Assembly (NCBI GenBank): GCA_017591395.1
Contig: WEDG01006429.1
Coordinates: 37,844-101,843, forward strand
Reading direction: 5' to 3'
DNA length: 64,000 bases
From: Schistocephalus solidus
Taxonomy: Eukaryota; Platyhelminthes; Cestoda; Diphyllobothriidea; Diphyllobothriidae
Below are positions 33,869 through 44,083 of this stretch, piece by piece (within the stretch, counting starts at the first letter, position 1; each line of letters opens with the position of its first letter). The position numbers and the translations under genes were made by a program. The notes beneath the pieces were generated by a model, which was not told the origin of the DNA, made no database searches, and saw only the letters and a list, made by a program, of their open reading frames with translations.

Positions 33869-36394
33869 TCATCTTCAAATTAATCCGTCTGAGATTTCGC
33901 ACGCATGGCAGAGGCCACGGTCCAATCAAAGTAAAAACCAGTGTTGTGATTACTTTATCTTGGGAACAAGCAGCGACCTGCGATCGCATTCTAGGCCTAA
34001 ACGTTTTGGGCAGTAAGGTGTGGCAAGATCCGACCAGGGTCACGAAACTATATTGGCTCCCAGCGAACCTTGCTGGTAGCCCGGTAAATTAGCCTGAAAT
34101 TAGTTCAGGACATGGCAGACAATTGAACTAACTGATAGTCTTTGAGCACTAGCAATTTTTGCTAGCGTAACAATGCCTACAGCCATCAAACATCTTATGC
34201 AGTGGTAGTATGTCCATCCACTGGAAACAGCAATCCCAATGATTAACTGTTAGATCTCCACAGTTACCGAAATTCAAGCAATGACTCAATCCCGATATAT
34301 AAAGAAGGGCACTTAACCAAAGAGATGGCACATGTGAAGGTTTAACTATAAAAAATTAAATGGACATGTCAGCTATCTTTCCTTGCCAGAAAATCCAAAT
34401 TTTGGAACTTCCAACATGTGGGTATACTCAAATTTATTGTTGGGATCTCGTCCTGACCCGTGTCCGCCCCCATATGGGTGCGCTAAATACGAATAAATTA
34501 AGGGTGATTTCGAAGTCTGTCAGTACTTCCCACAAACTATACCTTGGAGCAGGGGAATAGATTTAGACACAAATTGGTATTAGGGTTTGTTGATTCGGCT
34601 GCAGTGAATAGGGAAGTTACCTCTGCGGAGTTTTATCCGTATGTTCATGATTTATTCAGGTTTCAGTCTTTCATGTCTCTGCCTATGTCCATTGTGTTTG
34701 ACTGATCTTCTGTCCACAAGACCTACCCGAGCGCCAAAGAAGAAGAACAAATGCAAACAAAATCCTCTAATGAAACCAGCCCATAAGTTTTTCGTGGCAC
34801 AAAAAAGCTGTCTTCTTTCGCATATGTTGCTCACTGAAACACCGTTTCGAAAGAAAATAAGCACCAGTTAGTTAAAAGGGTGAAATATAATTTGAAAATG
34901 CCCTCAAAATCCTGATTTCCGTCAGGACACATCACAAAAGACTGCGTATACAAGGACGATATGGCATGAAGAGAGTGGCATAGACACTATTGGCAAAAAG
35001 CCGACATCAATCTACTTGTGTAGGCATAGCAGTCCACGTGTTCAGACAGAATAATGAACTCAGGCTGCTATCTCGAGCATATCAAAGACAAAACTTTGCT
35101 TGGAATTTCCTCTGAGAAAACTCAATCAGCAGACGTCGTCGCCAGCAATTCTGATGAGCAAGTGAACTCCCTCGAAGTAAAATTCCTTCCGAAAACATCA
35201 TGTTTTAAGAAATTCTCCCTACACACTGATGCTGACAGCCTAAGAGAGGCAAACAGTCATGTCTACAACCTGAGGAAAGGGGAAACACAGAGCAAACTTA
35301 CACACAGAAGGTTCATTCTCTCCTGAAGGTGCTTCTTGTCGCGCCACAGGGTGTGACAGAAAACCGATAATTGGCTGCTGAATGACGAAGAGCACTGCTC
35401 TAGGCTATGACTGACTGGTGATTAAAAATAAGGCAAAAAGGTTTTACTCCACTCACTTTTGTCAGTGAATTTTTTCATTTAAAGAAAAAGGGTGTGTGTG
35501 TGAGAGAGAGAGAGAGTGTGGCTCCAAAGGCAGGGGCCAAGCAAGCGGATCACTAAACTTCAAACCTCGCAGACATTTGGCTACACTCCATCACCATCAG
35601 TTTAGGTCGTGACTGAAGACCCGTGTCTAAGTAAAAACTTTGAGCCCACTCCACCCAGTTTTCGCTGTTACTCACCGAATGAATTCCACGTGCCAGCACG
35701 GCAAATGACAGTTGAAGCATCGAGGAGGTGCCCCACAGCAGGGTGGCTGTGCAGAGCCGATGATCTGCGTCTAGAGCTGCGCAAAAATCTATCGTACTCC
35801 CACTTCGCGCCCACTTGGCCCATGACTGAGTGGAAGAGATCACGGTGACAACTGGCACATGCCACTTTTCGCCCAGGTGCGGCAGTTGCTATGGGACCGC
35901 ATCCCAATTAATGCCTGCTATGACAATCATTCCAGGTTCTGGTTATGTCTGTGAAGAGATGACTCAATAAATCTCAAAATTTACAAAACCGCCTTAGACA
36001 AATTCCGTACCCTACATATGAAGAAGTACTTTTATTCGACACCTTAGTGTTTTTAGATATCTATGTGTTACTTCATGCAAGTCAACTGTCGTTAGATATG
36101 CGCTGCAGGTAGGCTGAGAGTAGATATGTGACCTCTGTTGTGGACAGTTTATTTTTTACGAATGCAGGGATAAAATGACGTTTATTATAATGCTGTTGCC
36201 ATTGTCGATCAGATCTCGTGCCATAAAAGTCGAACAGATAACCCACAGGGAGGGCCTTTTTTTCCTTTGATCGAGACTCTTTACCGGAATGGGATGATGA
36301 TGATGAATCAGGCAGAGTTTTAAGGAAGGGAGCAGAATTTTTGAGCTTCAGTATCGTAGGACATGTCCTCACTGGAGGAAGTGCCATCAGAGAC
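33869..36394. other. No gene recognised; one microsatellite
   Basis: Mixed-composition sequence. A (TG)n(AG)n run lies at 35490-35520. An open frame on the minus strand at 35553-35858 has no recognised domain. Confidence 0.45.
35490..35520. repeat. (TG)n(AG)n microsatellite
   Basis: GTGTGTGTGTG followed by a run of AG units. Confidence 0.9.
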
Positions 36395-36515
36395 CAGGGT
36401 GACTGGACCGGGGATTTCTGACTTGTCAGCCATCGTCAGCCAGAGTCAGTCTAGGATTTTGAGAACCAGTGAAGCGAACCCGCATTTTGATCAGTGGATT
36501 CGGCCTCTAGCTAAT
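36395..36515 (-). repeat. Diverged SINE, minus strand
   Basis: On the minus strand: a weak head near 36475-36515, a GCTGACGATGGCTGACAAG-like body segment and GGTCCAGTCACCCTGG. Similar in order to the SINEs at 33.7 and 39.4 kb but heavily mutated. Confidence 0.5.
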
Positions 36516-36894
36516 GTCGATATTCGGAGCAAGAGCTGGAAAAGTACAAATACGCTCCGTTATGGTTTATAGCACTGACGGGTGATCTCCAATACAAAAC
36601 GTCAACTTTTCAGCATTCAAAAAGGATGCATCATTGAAATAAGCAAAACCTGACTTTAGGAGCTTTGTACTACACTCAGTCAGGACTAAGTGTGTTGCCG
36701 CAGAAAATTCCTGCGCAGCCGTGGGCCATAAACTGAGTCCATCCTGTTTCGGCTTGAAGTCCGACTATGTGATTACGCGAACTAAAGCACAACTGACCAG
36801 TTTAGTTACCATGGTGTTTTTAAGATAATACCTTTTTATCTTAACCACGGCTGACCCACTTCCGCCCTACTGTTGAATGTTCCCCGCATAACCT

Positions 36895-37425
36895 CTCACT
36901 CACACATCAGACAATTGATCGGCTCGGACGGTGGTCTGATTGTGTGGGTGGGGGAGAGAGTGAGGTCGACGGCTCAGTGCATTTTCTTCATTATAAACAA
37001 TCTGACGCGCTTAAAACTATCACGGTGCATCAAAGGCCGTGGCTTGGAAGGTTGCCAACTGACGGGAAAACTTGGACCGCATGGCTAGCCCAGTGTGTGT
37101 TATTGTGTGGAGTGACTGACTGGTGGACTGAGAGTCAGGCTGCAATGGCTCCTTAATGTGGTCTTAACGGCACTCCCACTCCGTGGGATCCGAGCCAGGT
37201 GTGGCGGCACGCACAGAGGGCAGCTCCGGCCGCGCCAGCCACGTGCGTCCTCTCCCGCCACCGGTTTTCTTGACTCTGTCATGACATTAGGCTGTGGTGG
37301 GGGACGAGGAGTGTGTGCGGTAGATGCAGCGTAAGTCTACTGTCACATAAAACTAATCCACCTGCAAGTCACTGTCCCTGCACCAACATGTTGTGGAGCA
37401 TACGGTGGACATCGTTGGACTACGA
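36895..37425 (+). repeat. Repeat E, copy 2
   Basis: Close match to 24645-25165 over about 520 bases, including CATCAAAGGCCGTGGCTTGG and GGCACTCCCACTCCGTGGG. There is no LINE coding sequence upstream, so it is read as a 3'-end fragment of the finger-tailed LINE. Confidence 0.7.
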
Positions 37426-39204
37426 CGGTCGAACTGTCGGAGAGTTAACCTGGAATCTGGGGTGGACAGATAAAAAAACGCATGTCTCCCTGCAATCAGA
37501 TCCGAACATCGAGCGTGACCCTCATGCCAGCACGCTGGTGGCCGATGATACAACGTGGTAATCTAATAGCCGTTACATTTAAACATAACCATGAGACCCG
37601 AAAGTTTATATGCTTCAAACAGATAGCAAACATTATTAAGGTAAAAACAGCAATTTCGCTAATTGGCTGTGCAAGCAAAGTCAACAGCCGGGTGCGTACT
37701 GATGATTCTTGATGAAATAAATAAATTTTGTTTCAAAACAATAGGCCATTGAGAGTTACTGTGCCCAAAAAAAGCACGACGGAGTTTTCATTATGTGCAC
37801 AACTTGGCCCTCCAGAAAAAGTCCCCTGACTCTTAGCAAATTTGGGGATTGGAGGAAATCGGGATGAAGTGGTCGGCAAAAAGGCCTTTCTGACTCAGTA
37901 CAGCTACTGAGTGGGACCCGCCGGATTATCCGCATAGGAGTTATACCTGCCAGTCAGCAGTATATATTTATATAAAATAATTCAACTTAATCTTGTAGTC
38001 GGAACGCCACACGTCCTGCACGGAAGAGTGGCTCGGTAGTATCTCTTAAACTACATGCTCAACAATCCAATGGAAGAAAGTATGCTAACATCTCTTTACT
38101 TTGAAAGCAAACCTACGCTTTTAGCCGGTTTGAAGGTTTCCAATCCAGAGACCTTGCACCGTCCGTATGAAGAGACCCAGTGTGTATAGGTTACACATGC
38201 GAGTAGCGTGTGTAAACCTGACAGTGTGTTAAACGAATTGTCGTAAAGGCATCCCCAAAAAGCTGCGAATTCTAGATCTTTTAAACACCGAAGTTTTTCA
38301 CTCTTTGGTGCATACATAACTTTTTGAAAATGTAGGGGACGAGATAGATTTTTCGGATATTTTTTGCAAAATCCAACAAAACATCGAAAAAAATACCACC
38401 ACTAATCAAAACAACTGTTATAGTGCAGGAATTGGATTGAGATTGTGAGCTCTGCCGATCAGCTTTATGGCCTCGACTGAGTTATGCTAAACTACAAGGA
38501 AGTGAAACGAATATATTATATACAATAGGCGACGGTTAAAAAATCTAAGTCTGCTCAAATAAGTTCACACATAACAACCGCAACTGATTGGTTTTCAAAG
38601 TGAAGGTGTTCAGTGTGAGATGAAAAAGGGCAGACAGGTTCATTACGGTCCTCGTCTGTGAAGCATGAGAGTTCAACCACGTGCCCGACAGCGTGGTAGG
38701 CGCAAGACGGTGACTTGCGCAGTTAGTGTGTTTATAGTGAGGCGGACTTACGTTGCATCTATCGCATTCTCGTCCACCAGAGCCCGGGTAGAGGAAGACG
38801 AGCTCAAGAGCAGTGAACGGCCAACCGATGCGTGTCCCACGGCCAGTTTCCGGTGCGTTTCAGTTTAACCGTCGATATCCGCCATGTAGGGTGGAGGCAG
38901 GAACGGTGGAATGCGCGTATAGCAATAGCAGACTTTAGGAGCATCTAACTCACTATACCTTACTTTGGCGATCTGGGCATGGTCTCATGACTAAATCAAA
39001 AGGACAGGAGGCGGGATCACACACAGGCGGTTGGCATGGCGTGAGCTTACTGCTGGGCGTGCCACTACACCCCCACGTTTTGTCTTTTTAGTGTAAACGC
39101 GTCTACAACAAGGTATGTAATAGTGTGATTTGGTCCCCAGGTTAATTCATCGCATGTCACGCCTGGCTCGAAATGTGTGCCTTTGAAGCGTTTATAATCT
39201 GTTC
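37426..39204. other. No gene recognised
   Basis: Short open frames only (38665-38868 is arginine-rich with no motif). No repeat partner seen in the window. Confidence 0.45.
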
Positions 39205-39310
39205 CTTCTACTACTAGCCACTATGCGGCTGCTGGTGGGGGTCGAGAATGAGTCCCAAATCAGAACGGGACGAGGGAGTTTCATTTCCGATCAGTGAGTG
39301 TTCATCAACG
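39205..39310 (+). repeat. Repeat G, copy 2
   Basis: Carries the order TAGCCACTATGCGG, GAATGAGTCCC, GGGACGAGGGAGTTTC and CGATCAGTGAGTGTTCATCAA. Matches the third copy about 310 bases downstream. Confidence 0.65.
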
Positions 39311-39349
39311 GATACAAGCAATAGTCCCTATCTAAACTGGCAAGACAAC

Positions 39350-39512
39350 GAGTCCGTGGCTCAATGGTAGGAGCGTTGGACTTCTGATCAACAGGTCGCG
39401 GGTTCGAGCCTTGAGTGGGAAGCCGACCGAGGTTGGGTTTGCATGACTGATGACGGTAATGATCCAGAAGTGACCATTCCAGTCTCCCTTCTATTTATCA
39501 GCATTGCTAATC
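39350..39512 (+). repeat. tRNA-derived SINE, plus strand
   Basis: Head at 39350-39420 with A box GTGGCTCAATGGTAGGAGCG and B box GGTTCGAGCC. The anticodon arm GTTGGACTTCTGATCAAC resembles tRNA-Arg(TCT). The body TGACTGATGACGGTAATGATCC and CAGAAGTGACCATTCCAGTC follows. A mutated head and tail rule out a working tRNA. It lies between two copies of repeat G. Confidence 0.8.
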
Positions 39513-39515
39513 TGC

Positions 39516-39625
39516 CTCTTATACTATTAGCCACTATGCGGTTACTGGCCAAGCTCGAGACTGAGCCCCAAGGCAGAACAAGACGAGTGAGTTCCGTTAA
39601 CGATCGATGAGCGTTCATCAAAGAA
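39516..39625 (+). repeat. Repeat G, copy 3
   Basis: TTAGCCACTATGCGGTTACTGG, then GAGCCCCAAGGCAGAACAAG and CGATCGATGAGCGTTCATCAA. Paired with copy 2 as a direct repeat flanking the SINE. Confidence 0.65.
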
Positions 39626-40119
39626 TGTCGAACTGCGTGTCTCTGATGGTCAAGGTAAGTTTTTTTCAGTTCAGAAGCTGGACAGAAGTGCGTATGGACC
39701 AGTTTCGAGGAGCTTCAAGCTGTAGCACAGTTCGAATAAACAGTCAATGTCATAAGGCTAAATGGGAGGCCGTGGACGTAGCTAGGGTCAGAATTGCACA
39801 CGGTAGACGTTCTTTTCAAGTAATGCAGCCATACTCGCCGTAAAATAATCGCGAGGATATCCCAGGTGCTCACAAAAAGCGATTGAAAAGGTCTGAGTAC
39901 GTTATTCATAGTCCAGTTTATGAGCCCCCAGTTTTTACCCTAGATCCGGCACCGGTAACCTCTTGGAGGCATCGAATTGTGGATCAACTTGAAACCTAGT
40001 TCAACACAGCTCGTCCAAACATGGCGCCGGCATACAGGGCCCTGCGCAGTTACCTCCGGACTGGAGGCCCTAGTGTATGATTAGCCCCCGCCCCCTATAA
40101 ATATTACTCGTTTTTTGTG
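39626..40119. other. No gene recognised
   Basis: A 78-codon frame at 39607-39843 has no recognisable feature. Confidence 0.45.
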
Positions 40120-40200
40120 GTTGTTTTATCTCTGACGATGGACTCCAGTAAGAGTTCGAAAGGTCAGACGAATAAAGCCATGATTCCGATGAAATAACAA
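40120..40200 (+). repeat. Probable solo Penelope-type tail
   Basis: CTCTGACGATGGACTCCAGT continues to AAGAGTTCGAAAGGTC and AATAAAGCC. It has the order CTGANGA, hairpin (GGACTC/GAGTTC), GAAA and GGTC that is common near the ends of Penelope-like elements. No coding sequence is attached. Confidence 0.45.
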
Positions 40201-42757
40201 CCTCCTTCTTCCTCGTCACCTAAACATGGAAGTGTCTTCTAGCTTTTTGACCTTTGGTCTCTGTCAGTGGCAAAGGGCAGGAGCTGAACTGCCCAGGTCT
40301 GCTGCAGTGAATCGCTGCGAGGTACAATTCATGATTAGACCTGATCTAAATCGTACAAATTAAAAGTAAGTAGTAAGATCGATACATTCTACTTGCCCAC
40401 TCCCTTCCGTATGCGCAGACATACGCACGCTGTAGATCTCTGGTGGGGCACTGACATCCTACACCACTTCATTGACGAAAATTAGATCCACAACCATAAC
40501 GAGATCTGCATTCGCTTAATGATACCCACACCACAGATGAAAAGACATGCCTCAATAGTAAAACCAATTTTACACCCCTGATGGCCATTCATGACCTGAC
40601 GTCAACAAAAGGAGGTTGAGGGTGGCCAGTCTCAGAGGCTGGAAGAAAAAGCTAGGGCACACGGGTTGTGAGTGCGCAGGAAAGCACGAATATGGTTTTT
40701 GTAATGGAAGCATGGGTAATATGGAGGTTGCAAGAGGTAACGACCTGGTCGTGTAGGCGTCGAGCCGGTTTTCTGACCTTCGGTCCCCACACATCCCTCT
40801 AACAGCACTCAACAGCCACTAAAGCCATTGGGAGACCTTGGCCCCTACGAACTTCAGGCCCGGCGCCCAATAGAGAGAAGTGAGACGCCAGTTGGTAGAA
40901 TGTTGTACTTTGCACAGAAATAATACAGAAAGAGTTGGAAGAAGTTGACAGCCGGACGAGAGCAAGTCCGGAGCTACGCCTCAAGAAACAGTAAGGAATG
41001 CGCACACAGTGCCTTGAGCGAGAACACGTTTGATTCGGCCTTGAAGCTGAATGACCAGCTTGCACAACCGTGATTGGCCGAGAACCAGGCTGTTATTGGT
41101 GCTAAGCTGCAAGCACTCGCGAGAGGCGCAGCGTTGAACCAGGCACCGGTATAGAGCAAGTACAGACTAGCCACCAAGTGAGTTCCCGAAGGCGGCTCAA
41201 CGGAAAGACCACTTAACTCACACCAAAGCAGCCTACCAACACAGATGGACGCCCACTGATCATTCGGTAATCCAGTCACGAGGTTCGAGTGCGGTCGGTG
41301 CCATTAAAATCAGTGAACGTCTTGCACGGCTCATCGACGCAGAAACGCCCCACTTCAGGCAGTGCATGTTGCTACCGCATGTAACACGAGTTTCTGCACT
41401 CCGGTGCGCCCTGGTTACATCACTCGCGCTTAGGCCTGCTGTTAGTGATTGGCTAACTCCTGTCAGTAGTCCCTGCAGGAGCGACCAACACAAAAGTCAG
41501 TTTCGGTGATGGGGTAGGAATGGTGAGTTACTCGCGTAGGTTGTATCCAGTAAGCCAATCAGAGCACAAGTCGATCACGAACCCAAAATTTTGAGCTGAT
41601 AATTTACGGCAAGGGTGTGTTATTTCACGAAATGTTAACTGAAATTCTCAAATAAGTTTTCGTTTCGAAAAGATTACTTAAGTCGGGTTCCACTTTTCTC
41701 GTGCAATATGTCAGTCCCAACATAATTTCGGCTTTTAAACGAGCCCTGTCCCGGTCTCCTTCAAAAAACGATACCTTTAAGCCAACTACTTATGTAGTAT
41801 GCAACTTTTTCATTGAGTTTATAAGCCCTTATAAGTTCAAATGCATTTTGTAGAAATAGAAATATTATTTCTTGTACCCACTTGGTAGCAGATTGTGTCG
41901 CCTTCAGAAGTTTACGCTTACAGAGGGGTTGCTTTCAGTTAAAAAAACGTTTCGGTTGCCGATTAAGTTTAAACTCCATCTACCGTTATCTGGCACTGAG
42001 GCTTTCCAAACTACATGTTCTATACATTCCATCTAAAGACAATCACGCATTTCTCTAAAGCTATGAGGAAGTCACGTAGCACCCATAGAATGCCAAAATG
42101 TATTTCAACTAGGTTGTAGACTTTATAAGCAGCATTAATCAATAGACAGAAACGCTGCCTTAGGCATGGACATTTCAAATTCATAAAAATTTCATGGCTA
42201 GAAACTGTTTTAAAACTGAAACATGCACTTTGATCTAATATGAAATTTGAAGAGGACTTGAATTGATACCAAAGGGAGGCGAGATAAAATATTTAGTGCA
42301 CGTTTCCTACAAAATGCATTTCAATTTCTAATTGTATTGAACATTACTCACAAAAGATACACATTAATTAAGTGGTAATTTTTCACACATTGAACTCTTT
42401 GCAGGCGACAGGCAAGAAACTGCTTGAAAAGCCAGCCTCCTGACGTGACTGATATAAATTGAGGTTATGCTGAGCGATAATTACCATTTCATGAGATAGC
42501 AGATCTTCTGCACACTGTTGTCACAAAATGCGTCCTCTCCCTAACTTAACGTAAGCTTAATTTTTTATCAAGAGGAAGGCTTCATCAAATCCTTGAACCA
42601 CAGGTGTGAACTCCTCCTCCAAATTTCCCAAGTATATCTAGAAACTAGCCATCTTCAGCGACTGTCATGCGCGCGTGAGAGAGGAGAGAGTTTCAATTTT
42701 ATTTCCGCACAATCTACCAATTTTAGCAAATAAGGGCATAAGCAACACATTCCAACG
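40201..42757. other. No gene recognised
   Basis: Includes GC-richer sequence at 40.7-41.5 kb with overlapping minus-strand open frames up to 101 codons, none with a known domain, then AT-rich sequence to the 3' end of the FN3-CNPase gene. Confidence 0.45.
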
Positions 42758-42763
42758 TTTATT
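42758..42763 (-). terminator. Poly(A) signal AATAAA
   Basis: TTTATT on the plus strand reads AATAAA on the minus strand, 65 bases past the stop codon of the FN3-CNPase gene. It is the only canonical signal close to the stop. Confidence 0.7.
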
Positions 42764-42827
42764 AAAAACACAGAAGAAGTAAAAGGGCACTTAAAAGCAG
42801 CAGTGTAATGTTAGCGAAGGATTGTAA

Positions 42828-44083
42828 TCAATAGAATGAAGTGAATATGACACGAGCGGAAGGCGGTGTTGTAAACTCGTAATAGAACATGTGTTCTGCG
42901 GCTTTACCAGACGCTGGCGATGGTATGGTGATGTCGTAGATGAAACCGTCCTTCATTGGTATCTTCTCCGTGTTTGGATAGCCCTGTGACTCCGCATCAA
43001 CCACCCGCATTGTGTCGAAGCCTGTCTCTACGGCAGAGATGCCCTTTGCCAAGGCCAGGGTTGCGTGTGCACGGGAGCCCAAGGGTCGCGAAGGCCGGTC
43101 CCGACCCAAACTGCCGGACACCGCAGCTGAATCATCCTGGCGCCAGAGGGGCAGCATATCATGCGAAAGTTTCAAGCGAGCGCCGACGGTGCGCTTGGAG
43201 ACCACGAGCCCGAGCACCGAAATGCTGTCTAATCGACCGAGGAGAGCCTCGTTCACAATCAGAAGGTCAGCGTAATCCTGCGCACCTGGTTGGCTGCCAA
43301 AATTACTGTAGTAGGAAGTAACATGCGGTCTAGTGGGTGTTGGATAGCCCTGATTTTCGGGGGGAGAGTTGCCAAAGTGGGGGTTAACTGCCGACTTCCA
43401 GAAATCGGCCACTTCTGGAGCTTGTGAGTCAGCTGATAGGCCGCACGTTTTGGCTAGTGTTGCACGCAAGCTGTCGTTGTTCAGGATAGTATCAAAGGCG
43501 TGTTTTGAAATGTTGACAAGGTCCCTTGTCTCCCGGCTGGGATCCACATCCCAAAGGTCCTGGTCTTGACTGCAGGCCTTGTCATTGCAATTACGCCGGG
43601 CAGGCCAGAACCAACCGTAGTAAAGAGGGTAGACGGGTGCAAGGGAACGCAGCTTCTCTGCCAAACCGCTAGGCAGGCCTTGTGTCTCACTGTGCAGCAA
43701 GGAACGTACTTTAGGCGCCGTGGCTCCAGGTGTTTGAGCGACAACCAGGAGGACATTATAGTCATTTTTCATGGCAAGATCAACGTAAGGCTTTCCCTCC
43801 CAGTCGGCTGCTTGCTCAACCAGACTGTCTATGACTATGGGACTGTAGCCGGCTGCCGTGAAGGTCTCCACACTGCCCAGACAGGGATCTTTATCAGCAG
43901 CCCTCCAACGGGCTCCTGAGTTTGGTTTCCCAGCATCAGAGCAGAGTTTGGCAGATGGAAAACGGGAGCGGATGGATCGCGCCAAAACCTCTTTGCCCGG
44001 CCCTGCTGGGCCACGGAGGATGATCATGAAACGGGTATTGCTGATCCACTTGTTCATCTCCCCATCCTCCAGGAAGGGAAAGT
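42828..44083 (-). CDS. Exon 8: CNPase module
   Basis: Single 1256-base exon, TGA at 42828-42830. It starts DFPFLEDGEMNKWISNTRFM, then IILRGPAGPGKEVLARSI (P-loop), SDAGK, IVIDSLVEQA, YNVLLVVAQTPGA and SLAPVYPLYYGWFWPARRN. The second half has HVTSYYSNFGSQPGAQDYAD, ISVLGLVVSKRTVGARLKLS, LGSRAHATLALAKGISAVET and ends ARVIFTSFY. Order and spacing of both HxT motifs (86 residues) fit the CNPase catalytic domain. The preceding 93-base intron has no stop and is a multiple of three, so retention would add 31 residues in frame. Confidence 0.9.

Noticed and set aside
40799..41493. Three overlapping minus-strand frames as a multi-exon gene
   Set aside because: No domain and no consistent splice phases; could be an unrecognised repeat.
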